In this document: positions 1 through 4,888 of the stretch, piece by piece
How the letters are laid out: the number at the start of each line of letters is the position of its first letter
How positions within the stretch are numbered: position 1 is the stretch's first letter
NCBI GenBank assembly: GCA_025464125.1
Contig: JAODLU010000314.1
Span: 1 to 5,279 of the forward strand
Direction of reading: 5' to 3'
Origin: Microbacteriaceae bacterium
GTDB taxonomy: Bacteria > Actinomycetota > Actinomycetes > Actinomycetales > Microbacteriaceae
DNA length: 5,279 nucleotides
Position numbers and translations under genes: made by a program
Notes under the pieces: model-generated
What the model saw: the letters and a program-made list of their open reading frames with translations, nothing else
Told to the model about the DNA's origin: nothing
Databases searched by the model: none

Positions 1-189
1 CGTCATGCCGCTGTGGTTCTTGAACGCGTCGAGGATCGGCGGCCCCACGAAGGTCAGCAGCTCCGACGGCGTTGGGATCGGCCTGCCGAGTTGTGCGTAG
101 GTCCAGGCGAGCGACGCGGTGATACCCGGCGCGGAATCGACGATGGTGCCGTCCAGGTCGAACAGGATGCACGTCCACGTCGGGTTCAC
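1..189 (-). CDS. HAD-superfamily phosphatase, phosphoglycolate-phosphatase-like (N-terminal part, runs off left edge)
   Basis: Only the first 63 codons are in the window. The protein opens V-N-P-T-W-T-C and then has the HAD motif I FDLDGTIVDS, with nucleophile Asp11 and acid/base Asp13. After it comes PGITASLAWTY, the usual entry into a helical C1 cap, and FVGPPILDAF near residue 53, which is typical of the Gph/phosphoglycolate phosphatase branch. Family members are cytoplasmic, Mg-dependent phosphatases of small phosphorylated metabolites; the substrate cannot be told from this fragment. GTG at 189 is the only reasonable start: the frame is closed upstream by a stop at 232-234, which is also the nucS stop, and the conserved motif begins only seven codons in. 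It lies 42 bases downstream of nucS on the same strand. There is no clear Shine-Dalgarno; a TAGGCT box lies 7 bases before the GTG. Superfamily assignment is firm; the subfamily is inferred. Confidence 0.88.
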   Translation of the reverse strand, partial: MNPTWTCILFDLDGTIVDSAPGITASLAWTYAQLGRPIPTPSELLTFVGPPILDAFKNHSGMT

Positions 190-196
190 CCGCCCA

Positions 197-202
197 AGCC
201 TA
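197..202 (-). promoter_or_regulatory. Candidate -10 box (TAGGCT) for a leaderless HAD-phosphatase transcript
   Basis: Read on the minus strand, TAGGCT matches the actinobacterial TAnnnT -10 pattern and lies exactly 7 bases before the GTG at 189, which would put transcription start at the start codon. No good -35 is visible 16-18 bases upstream. This is a pattern-based suggestion only. Confidence 0.3.
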
Positions 203-231
203 AGAGACTCGGGTGAACACTCACGCCATGG

Positions 232-927
232 CTAGAACAGCCGAGAGCCGCTATCGTCCATGCCGCGCATCGCGTCGTAGTCGAGCAGCAGGCAGCGGAT
301 GCCGCGATCCTCAGCCAGCGTGCGTGCCTGTGGCTTGATCTCCTGTGCCGCGAAAACGCCCGTGACCGGGGCCAGGTGCGGGTCCCGGTTCATCAGTTCG
401 AGGTAGCGGGTGAGTTGCTCGACGCCGTCGATGTCGCCGCGACGTTTGATCTCGACAGCGACCGATGCGCCCGAAGCATCCCTGGCAAGAATGTCTACCG
501 GGCCGATCGCGGTCATATATTCCCGCCGCACGAGTTCGAAGCCTTCGCCGAGAAGCTCGACCTGCGCGGCCAGGAGCTTTTGCAGGTCGGCTTCGACGCC
601 ATCCTTCTGCAGGCCCGGGTCGATGCCCAACTCATGCGAGCTGTCGTGCAGGATCTCGTGGATGGAGATGACGAGCAGGTCAGCGGTCTTGGCCTGGCTC
701 ACCTTCCAGGTTTCGGTGACGCCAGCCTCGAACTGCAGTTCGTCGGGCTCCATCACGGCGAAGGTGCACGGCGGGCTCATCCAGTTGAGCGGTTTGTAGC
801 TGAGCGAGTCTGAATGCACGAGCACGCTGCCGTCGGCCTTCACCAGGAGGAGGCGGGTGGCGAGGGGCAGGTGAGCGCTGAGCCGGCCGGCGTAGTCGAC
901 CGAACAGCGGGCTATGACTAGTCGCAC
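232..927 (-). CDS. nucS: Mismatch-specific endonuclease NucS/EndoMS
   Basis: A 231-residue protein that I recognise as NucS from extended similarity to the mycobacterial protein. NucS cuts both strands at certain mismatches (notably G-T, G-G and T-T) and provides mismatch repair in Actinobacteria lacking MutS/MutL. The N-terminal DNA-binding/dimerisation domain opens with [20 protein letters not shown] and contains [10 protein letters not shown] (residues 44-53). A linker with [20 protein letters not shown] (94-113) leads into the RecB-like nuclease domain, with [16 protein letters not shown] (Asp145) and VAVEIKRRG (Glu159, Lys161) as the D...ExK active site. [15 protein letters not shown] and [21 protein letters not shown] follow. 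The protein ends SGSRLF, matching the C-terminal tail known to bind the DnaN sliding clamp in Corynebacterium EndoMS. All key residues are present and the length is normal. The GTG start at 927 lies one base after the stop of the SseB-like gene, so translational coupling is likely. Confidence 0.97.
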   Translation of the reverse strand: MRLVIARCSVDYAGRLSAHLPLATRLLLVKADGSVLVHSDSLSYKPLNWMSPPCTFAVMEPDELQFEAGVTETWKVSQAKTADLLVISIHEILHDSSHELGIDPGLQKDGVEADLQKLLAAQVELLGEGFELVRREYMTAIGPVDILARDASGASVAVEIKRRGDIDGVEQLTRYLELMNRDPHLAPVTGVFAAQEIKPQARTLAEDRGIRCLLLDYDAMRGMDDSGSRLF

Positions 928-928
928 G

Positions 929-1774
929 TCAGTCGGCGGTCCGGGCGAGGACCTCGCGGAGGTGGTCGACAGTCAGCGCTGCCCACGGGCCGCCTGGATT
1001 GATCACGAGGCCGAAGTATGGTTCCTCCATCGCCTCGCGCATGATCTCTTTCGCGGCGCGGGCAGCGAACGAATCACCGACGTTGAGGGCGCTCACTTCG
1101 GGGCCGGAGGTGAAGGCGAGCAGCACCGCCTGGCCATCGGCATTCACCGAACTGCGGATGCGCACCGGCTCGTCACCGACCACACCGTCTTCCGGCACGG
1201 AGTCGGTGTCGACAGCGAGAAGCAGCGGGCCGTTCTCGGTGAGCGCGGTCATCACAGCAGTTGTTCGGGCATCCGGATCTACAATCTCGAGCGCAGCCTT
1301 GACGGAGTCGTTGCGCTCGCCGGCGAGAGCGAATGACGCGTCGCGGCTCGAGATCGCACAGGTGGGGCCGGCCGGATCAATGTAGATCCAGCCGTAGCGC
1401 TCGGTGGTGGCGAGGTGCAGCGCGGCTGCAGCGGGCTGCACGATCGACTGCACTTCACTGGGGTTATCGGGATGCATCTTCAGGATCTGCTCCTGCGAAG
1501 TGAACGCGAAGAGCGCAGGCGCGTCATCAGGACCCGTGCCTCCGGCGAACTGCAGCATCGAGCCCGCCGGGAAGCTCACCCCTCCGTCAGGCGCGATTGT
1601 CGGGCGGTCCGAACCGGTCGCGTCAAGCAGCAGCTGCCCCTGCAAAGTGGCACGCACCACATCCAGGTAGCTGGCCTGGTTCGGCGAATCGGCGAATGCC
1701 GCGATGGCATCGCGGAGACTCGAATTATCGACCGGGACAAATCCGCCGGTCGGCACTGGCTGGCCGCTGGTCAT
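929..1774 (-). CDS. SseB-family protein with two tandem SseB-like repeats
   Basis: A 281-residue soluble protein with no signal peptide or membrane segment. Residues about 20-150 match the SseB N-terminal domain as found in Actinobacteria: [20 protein letters not shown], then [10 protein letters not shown], then [15 protein letters not shown], then [12 protein letters not shown] second copy of the same order follows at about 172-280: [42 protein letters not shown]. The name comes from the E. coli gene linked to serine sensitivity; the biochemical role of bacterial SseB-domain proteins is unknown, so none is assigned. ATG at 1774 is supported by the N-terminal match; the upstream transporter gene stops 9 bases before it. 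There is no strong ribosome site, but a TAGGCT box lies 6 bases upstream. Its TGA at 929-931 almost abuts the nucS GTG, so the two are probably made together. Confidence 0.85.
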   Translation of the reverse strand: MTSGQPVPTGGFVPVDNSSLRDAIAAFADSPNQASYLDVVRATLQGQLLLDATGSDRPTIAPDGGVSFPAGSMLQFAGGTGPDDAPALFAFTSQEQILKMHPDNPSEVQSIVQPAAAALHLATTERYGWIYIDPAGPTCAISSRDASFALAGERNDSVKAALEIVDPDARTTAVMTALTENGPLLLAVDTDSVPEDGVVGDEPVRIRSSVNADGQAVLLAFTSGPEVSALNVGDSFAARAAKEIMREAMEEPYFGLVINPGGPWAALTVDHLREVLARTAD

Positions 1775-1780
1775 CAGACG

Positions 1781-1786
1781 AGCCTA
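1781..1786 (-). promoter_or_regulatory. Candidate -10 box (TAGGCT) for a leaderless SseB/nucS transcript
   Basis: On the minus strand TAGGCT overlaps the transporter's stop codon and lies 6 bases before the SseB-like ATG at 1774. It has the same sequence as the box before the HAD gene and fits the TAnnnT -10 motif. No convincing -35 is seen, and the TA is partly forced by the TAG stop, so confidence is low. If real, it would give nucS a promoter independent of the MarR regulator. Confidence 0.28.
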
Positions 1787-2971
1787 GCGATCGGCTGCTG
1801 CGACTGGCTTCGCCGCCCCGGACGCGACACCCGCCACAGCGACGAGCACGAGCACGAGCAGCAAGGCACGAAGGAGGCCGAAATGCTCGCCAAGGAATCC
1901 GATGGATGGGGGTCCGACGAGAAATGCAAAGTATCCGATCGTCGCGACTGCGCTGACCCGTGCGGCAGCGGTTCGCGGGTCATCTGCCGCAGCCGACATC
2001 GCGACAGGGAACCCGAGCGATGCCCCGAGGCCCCAAAGCACTACCCCGACGATCACGAGCCATCCCACGCTTGCGAAGATGAAGAGCAGGAGGCCCGCCA
2101 CTGCCAGCACCGCCGTCGCGCGAAGCACCGGCACGCGCCCGAACCGGTCGAGCAACTTCACCCCCGCCAGGCGGCCGATGGTCATTGCCGTCACGAATAT
2201 GCCGAACACCAGCGCCCCTGTCGCATTGGCAACACTGTGGCCGTCCACCATCGACAGGGCGAGCCAGTCATTTGCCGAGCCCTCGGCGAACGCCATTCCG
2301 AGCGCGATCAGCCCGATCAGTATGGTGCGCGGGTCGCGCCAGATCGACAATCGACTGCGCCAGGTGCTTGCGGGCGCATCCGCCAGCTCCTGTCCGACAT
2401 CCGGCTGGAGAAAGCGTGTGGCAATAAACGCGCCGAGTGCGAAGATCACGCCGATGATGCCGAGGTGCAGGGCGATCGGCACCTTCAGGAGTTCGGCCAG
2501 CGCACCGAGACCTGCACCGATCATCGTGCCGAAGCTGAAGAAGGCGTGGAAGACCGGCATCACCGATCGTGTGAGGGCGCGCTCGTTCGCGGCCCCTGAG
2601 ACGTTCATCGCCACGTCGCAGATGCTGAAAGCGACGCCGAACAGTGCGAGCCCGGCGAACACCGGCGCGAAGCCGCCGCCGAGGGTTGCCGCGAGCCCGG
2701 CGCCGATATAACCGACAGCGCCGATGCCCATGACCGCACGTATCGTGCGCTCGGTGCCGAACCTTGCGATCACATGGCTGGAGGAGAGCAGTCCGAGAAT
2801 CGAACCGATCGCGATGCCGAAGAGGATGAGTCCGACCTGGGCTGGCGACGCGTGCAGCAGGTCACGGAGGGCCGGCACTCGTGAAACGAGGCTCGCCATG
2901 CCGAGACCGCAAAGGCCGAAGATCGCGAACAGTGCATTGCGCCAGGCGGTGACCCGGGTGGTGGAAGGCAT
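1784..2971 (-). CDS. YbjJ-like major facilitator superfamily transporter
   Basis: A 395-residue integral membrane protein with about 12 hydrophobic segments, the normal MFS size. Secondary-transporter loop motifs lie after TM2 (ARFGTERTIRAV, residues 69-80) and in the second half after TM8 (LLDRFGRVPVLR, 273-284). It resembles E. coli YbjJ along its length, most clearly at AMAFAEGSANDWLALSMVDG (226-245), VVLWGLGASLGFPVAMSAA (310-328) and RVSAVATIGYFAFLVGPP (338-355). A hydrophilic loop at about 188-212 links the two six-helix halves. The substrate is unknown; efflux or metabolite export is an inference from linkage to a MarR gene. The frame stays open upstream into the regulator gene, but the membrane protein proper begins at ATG 2971 (MPSTTRVTAWRNALF), 23 bases after the regulator's stop. 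No obvious ribosome site precedes it, which suggests coupling to marR translation. Confidence 0.92.
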   Translation of the reverse strand: MPSTTRVTAWRNALFAIFGLCGLGMASLVSRVPALRDLLHASPAQVGLILFGIAIGSILGLLSSSHVIARFGTERTIRAVMGIGAVGYIGAGLAATLGGGFAPVFAGLALFGVAFSICDVAMNVSGAANERALTRSVMPVFHAFFSFGTMIGAGLGALAELLKVPIALHLGIIGVIFALGAFIATRFLQPDVGQELADAPASTWRSRLSIWRDPRTILIGLIALGMAFAEGSANDWLALSMVDGHSVANATGALVFGIFVTAMTIGRLAGVKLLDRFGRVPVLRATAVLAVAGLLLFIFASVGWLVIVGVVLWGLGASLGFPVAMSAAADDPRTAAARVSAVATIGYFAFLVGPPSIGFLGEHFGLLRALLLVLVLVAVAGVASGAAKPVAAADR

Positions 2972-2994
2972 CGGATCAGTGTGCCACGAGCGCG

Positions 2995-3429
2995 TCAGCC
3001 CTGTCCGTGCACCGAGTAGGTCTGCTCGGTGATCGTGCGCAGGGTCTGCCGGGTGGTCTCGAGCGCTGATGCGCTCACGGTGCCAAATCGCGCTTCGTGG
3101 CTCAGTTCCGCCGCTGCCCACAGGCGTTCCTGGATAGCCCGGCCCGCCGCGGTGATCTCCAGCAGGGGCGAGGTCTTGTGGTCGGGGTTGTCGACGAATT
3201 CGATCATCCCGGTTTTCACCATTTCGTTCGCTACCTTTTGCACTGCCTGGCGGCTGAGACCGATGCGGCGGGCGGCGCGTGCGACCGTGACTCCGGGGTC
3301 GATGAGTGCATCGAGCAGATGCCACTGGGTGAGAGTGATGCCTTCTGCGTTGGCAATCTCATCGCCGGACATCCTGAGGGCGCCCGCAGCCTCGTAGATG
3401 TCTGCAATGAGGGTGGAGATGTCGTCCAT
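2995..3429 (-). CDS. MarR-family transcriptional regulator
   Basis: A 144-residue winged helix-turn-helix protein of normal MarR length. The N-terminal helix (DDISTLIADIYEAAGALRMS) belongs to the dimer interface. ITLTQWHLLDALID (31-44) and VTVARAARRIGLSRQAVQ (47-64) form the helix-turn-helix, followed by a recognition helix with KVANEMVKTGMIEF. The wing is DNPDHKTSPLLEITAAG (80-96), and long C-terminal helices complete the dimer. MarR proteins usually repress their own and neighbouring genes and release DNA on binding a small, often aromatic, ligand. It is the first gene of the leftward cluster, followed 23 bases later by a transporter and facing a divergent membrane-protein gene, the common MarR layout. 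ATG 3429 is chosen. GTG 3432, one codon earlier, has better spacing to the GAAAGG site, and a TTG at 3459 lies inside the palindrome and is unlikely. Confidence 0.92.
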   Translation of the reverse strand: MDDISTLIADIYEAAGALRMSGDEIANAEGITLTQWHLLDALIDPGVTVARAARRIGLSRQAVQKVANEMVKTGMIEFVDNPDHKTSPLLEITAAGRAIQERLWAAAELSHEARFGTVSASALETTRQTLRTITEQTYSVHGQG

Positions 3430-3442
3430 CACGATCGGTTCG

Positions 3443-3448
3443 CCTTTC
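3443..3448 (-). promoter_or_regulatory. Ribosome binding site (GAAAGG) of the MarR gene
   Basis: On the minus strand GAAAGG lies 10 bases before GTG 3432 and 13 before ATG 3429. It argues against the upstream TTG at 3459 as the start and leaves the choice between the adjacent GTG and ATG open by one codon. Confidence 0.55.
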
Positions 3449-3452
3449 CCTA

Positions 3453-3481
3453 TTGACAACTAGTTGTCGTAATGTAAACAT
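3453..3481 (+). promoter_or_regulatory. Rightward promoter for the divergent membrane-protein gene
   Basis: A perfect TTGACA -35 hexamer at 3453-3458 is followed at 16-17 bases by an A/T-rich -10 region (TAAACA at 3475-3480 or AAACAT at 3476-3481), an imperfect match. The palindrome at 3455-3468 covers most of the -35 and half of the spacer, so a bound regulator would block RNA polymerase. The predicted message would have a leader of roughly 45 bases ending in a GGAG ribosome site. Confidence 0.5.
3455..3468. promoter_or_regulatory. Palindromic operator, probable MarR binding site
   Basis: GACAACTAGTTGTC is a perfect 14-bp palindrome in the marR/membrane-protein intergenic region. MarR dimers bind palindromes of about this size and A/T-rich character. 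It overlaps the rightward -35 box and would lie about 6-19 bases downstream of the start site predicted from the leftward TAGAAT box, so one bound dimer could repress both directions. That the neighbouring MarR protein is the binder is inferred from position. Confidence 0.75.
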
Positions 3482-3485
3482 TCTA
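3480..3485 (-). promoter_or_regulatory. -10 box (TAGAAT) of the leftward marR promoter
   Basis: On the minus strand TAGAAT matches five of six bases of the -10 consensus. Transcription would begin near 3473, giving a leader of about 40 bases that contains the 14-bp palindrome and the GAAAGG ribosome site. The -35 region, about 17 bases further upstream, is poor, as is common for an activated or strongly regulated promoter. Confidence 0.42.
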
Positions 3486-3488
3486 CCA

Positions 3489-3503
3489 GACTGGAATCCA
3501 GTC
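3489..3503. repeat. Second inverted repeat in the divergent control region
   Basis: GACTGGA-A-TCCAGTC has 7-bp perfect arms around a single base. The one-base centre makes an RNA hairpin unlikely without opening the inner pairs, so a protein-binding site is the simpler reading. It lies between the -10 and the expected -35 of the leftward promoter and within the leader of the rightward gene. Its sequence is unlike the first palindrome, which hints at a different binding protein. Confidence 0.5.
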
Positions 3504-3532
3504 GACACCTTACTCACACTCGGAGACACACA

Positions 3533-4054
3533 ATGACAACCACCATCGAGCCCATCCAGCAGCAGCCAGAGGCGGCACTGAAGCACAAGCGTTCATTCAT
3601 CGGGGGCGTGCTGCCCTTCATCGGCGTCATCCTGTTCGTGATCGTGACCGCGCGGCAGTTCGCCGCCGGTGCCGACGCCAACTGGGGTCCCGTCGTAGTC
3701 GCAAACGCGGTCGTTTATTTGATCGGTTACGCAGGCGTCGGTGCCGGCATCTCGCATATCTTCTTCGGCAAGCGCATCTCGAAGACGATCGGCTTCGCCA
3801 AGAGCCCGTACGAGCTCGAGGTTGGGTTCGCCGACCTGGCCTTCGGTATCGTCGCGTTGATGGCCTCGAGCTTCTCACCTGAGTTCTCTCTCGCGATCAT
3901 CCTCGTGAGCTCGATCTTCAGGGTCGGCTGCGGCATCGGCCACATCCGCTCGATGATCCAGGAACGCAACTTCGCGCCGAACAACACGTCGATCCTGTTC
4001 GTGAACTTCGTGGTGCCAGCGTTCCTGCTTTTCGCTTACTTCACCTGGATGTAA
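3533..4054 (+). CDS. Small multi-pass membrane protein, possibly DUF6790 family
   Basis: A 173-residue protein with a short polar, Gln-rich N-terminus (MTTTIEPIQQQPEAALKHKR) and four or five hydrophobic helices: about 23-40, 54-78, 97-114, 116-136 and 152-171. Notable polar or charged positions in or near the membrane are SPYELEVGFADLAFG (91-105; Glu95 and Asp101) and GCGIGHIRSMIQERNFAPNN (132-151). This layout reminds me of the DUF6790 group, but I could not confirm it and assign no function. The start is clear: GGAG at 3522-3525 lies 7 bases before ATG 3533. The gene is transcribed away from the MarR regulator, with the palindrome over its -35 box, so MarR control is likely. It may work with the YbjJ-like transporter or respond to the same ligand, but that is inference. 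It ends in TAA, followed by a weak hairpin. Confidence 0.85.
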   Translation: MTTTIEPIQQQPEAALKHKRSFIGGVLPFIGVILFVIVTARQFAAGADANWGPVVVANAVVYLIGYAGVGAGISHIFFGKRISKTIGFAKSPYELEVGFADLAFGIVALMASSFSPEFSLAIILVSSIFRVGCGIGHIRSMIQERNFAPNNTSILFVNFVVPAFLLFAYFTWM

Positions 4055-4071
4055 ACCAGAGCCAGGATCAG

Positions 4072-4101
4072 CGGCCGGAACGGCAAGCTCGTGCCGGGCC
4101 G
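4072..4101 (+). terminator. Imperfect GC-rich hairpin after the membrane-protein gene
   Basis: CGGCC-(GGAA bulge)-CGGCA, loop AGCTCG, then TGCCG-GGCCG and only two T residues. Ten base pairs with a one-sided four-base bulge begin 17 bases after the stop codon. The position suits a terminator, but there is no U-tract, so intrinsic termination would be weak; it could instead stabilise the message end. Confidence 0.3.
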
Positions 4102-4113
4102 TTCGCGCAGTGC

Positions 4114-4118
4114 GGGAG
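4114..4118 (+). promoter_or_regulatory. Ribosome binding site (GGGAG) deciding the start of the hydrolase gene
   Basis: GGGAG lies 9 bases before GTG 4128 and falls inside the open frame if the earlier GTG at 4110 were used, which has no such site. It therefore favours 4128, which also puts VRLTVLG at the N-terminus as in homologues. Confidence 0.6.
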
Positions 4119-4127
4119 ACTGGTGAG

Positions 4128-4874
4128 GTGAGACTCACAGTGCTCGGGGCCTCGACCCCATACCCGAGACCGGATGCCCCATGCTCCGGTTATCTCGTGC
4201 AGCATGGCCGCACGAGCGTCTGGGTGGACGCAGGCACCGGCACCCTCGCCGAGCTGCAACGGCATGTTTCGCTGGACTCCCTCGACGCGATCTGGATTTC
4301 GCACGCCCACGCCGACCACTCAGCCGACCTGCTTACCGCGTACTACGCGCTGCGCTTCTCCGAGCTGGCACCAGCCGGGCCTGTGCCGCTCATCGTGCCG
4401 CCGAACCTGGTTGACCGCCTGGTCACTTTTCTGGGTCCTGGGGCCGTGAAGACCCTGCCGAAAGTGTTCGATATCACGCAGATGGGCGGCTTCGGCGAGC
4501 TCGTCATCGGCGACCTGGCACTCGAGTGGGGCCCGGTCGACCACGGCATGCCGGCGTATGCGTTGCGAATCACGGGGGGCGGGGCATCCGTCGCGTATTC
4601 GGGCGACACCGCGCCATGCGGGAGCCTGGTGGAACTCGCTGCGGGGGCGACCCTGCTGCTCTGCGAAGCCGGTTACGACGTTGCGCCTCCGAGCAACGGC
4701 GTGGTGCACTGCACCCCCGAAGACGCAGCACGCATCGCGACGACGGCTGGCGCGCACCGCCTTCTGCTGACCCACGTCGACGCAGGCATTGCGGACGCCG
4801 CCGGCCGAGCCGCGAAGTCCTTCGCTGGCAGCGTTGGCATTGCAATTCCCGGGCAGGTCATCAGCCTCGCTTAA
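4128..4874 (+). CDS. Metallo-beta-lactamase-fold hydrolase, Rv1339-like phosphodiesterase / RNase Z-like group
   Basis: A 248-residue cytoplasmic protein. It begins VRLTVLGASTPYPRPDAPCSGYL, the first strands of a class of MBL-fold enzymes that includes mycobacterial Rv1339, an atypical class II cAMP phosphodiesterase. Metal ligands are all visible: HAHADH at residues 59-64 (His59, His61, Asp63, His64), His139 in GPVDHGMPAYALRI, Asp160 in VAYSGDT and His216 in LLLTHVD. LLLCEAGYD (Glu180) matches the LCEA segment of Rv1339 and the CEATF segment of RNase Z. With an intact two-metal site it should be an active phosphodiester or related hydrolase; the substrate (cyclic nucleotide, RNA 3' end or other) is undecided. 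GTG 4128 is preferred over GTG 4110 because GGGAG precedes it at 9 bases. The M13 peptidase gene starts 14 bases after its stop. In mycobacteria Rv1339 sits between murI and rph; this context differs, so it may be a paralogue. Confidence 0.9.
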   Translation: MRLTVLGASTPYPRPDAPCSGYLVQHGRTSVWVDAGTGTLAELQRHVSLDSLDAIWISHAHADHSADLLTAYYALRFSELAPAGPVPLIVPPNLVDRLVTFLGPGAVKTLPKVFDITQMGGFGELVIGDLALEWGPVDHGMPAYALRITGGGASVAYSGDTAPCGSLVELAAGATLLLCEAGYDVAPPSNGVVHCTPEDAARIATTAGAHRLLLTHVDAGIADAAGRAAKSFAGSVGIAIPGQVISLA

Positions 4875-4875
4875 C

Positions 4876-4881
4876 TAAGCT
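4876..4881 (+). promoter_or_regulatory. Candidate -10 box (TAAGCT) for a leaderless M13 peptidase transcript
   Basis: TAAGCT fits TAnnnT and lies 7 bases before ATG 4889, with no Shine-Dalgarno in between, the arrangement expected of a leaderless actinobacterial gene. It also forms the right arm of a short inverted repeat, GCTTA-AC-TAAGC (4869-4880), over the hydrolase stop codon. No good -35 is visible. Confidence 0.35.
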
Positions 4882-4888
4882 TTGAACC

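Noticed and set aside
376..813. Plus-strand open frames opposite nucS
   Set aside because: The opposite strand carries a full-length nucS with every catalytic residue; these frames are low-quality antisense shadows.
1838..1866. Short repeated CACGAG units resembling a tandem repeat
   Set aside because: It encodes the Leu/Val-rich last transmembrane helix of the transporter (LLLVLVLVAVAG); repetition of CTC/GTG codons explains it.
1415..2599. Long plus-strand open frame of 394 codons opposite the SseB and transporter genes
   Set aside because: It is a shadow of two well-supported minus-strand genes in high-GC DNA. Its translation is rich in Arg, His, Glu and Cys, has no recognisable domain and spans a gene boundary.
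2972..3325. N-terminal extension of the transporter frame into the MarR gene
   Set aside because: The extra 118 codons are Arg/Pro-rich, are antisense to nothing but out of frame with the intact MarR gene, and lack any domain; the transporter begins normally at ATG 2971.
3457..3459. TTG as start codon of the MarR gene (ten extra residues)
   Set aside because: It lies inside the palindromic operator and has no ribosome site; GAAAGG sits downstream of it and serves the GTG/ATG at 3432/3429.
4110..4127. Upstream GTG start for the MBL-fold hydrolase
   Set aside because: It would place the GGGAG ribosome site inside the gene and add six residues before the conserved VRLTVLG beginning.
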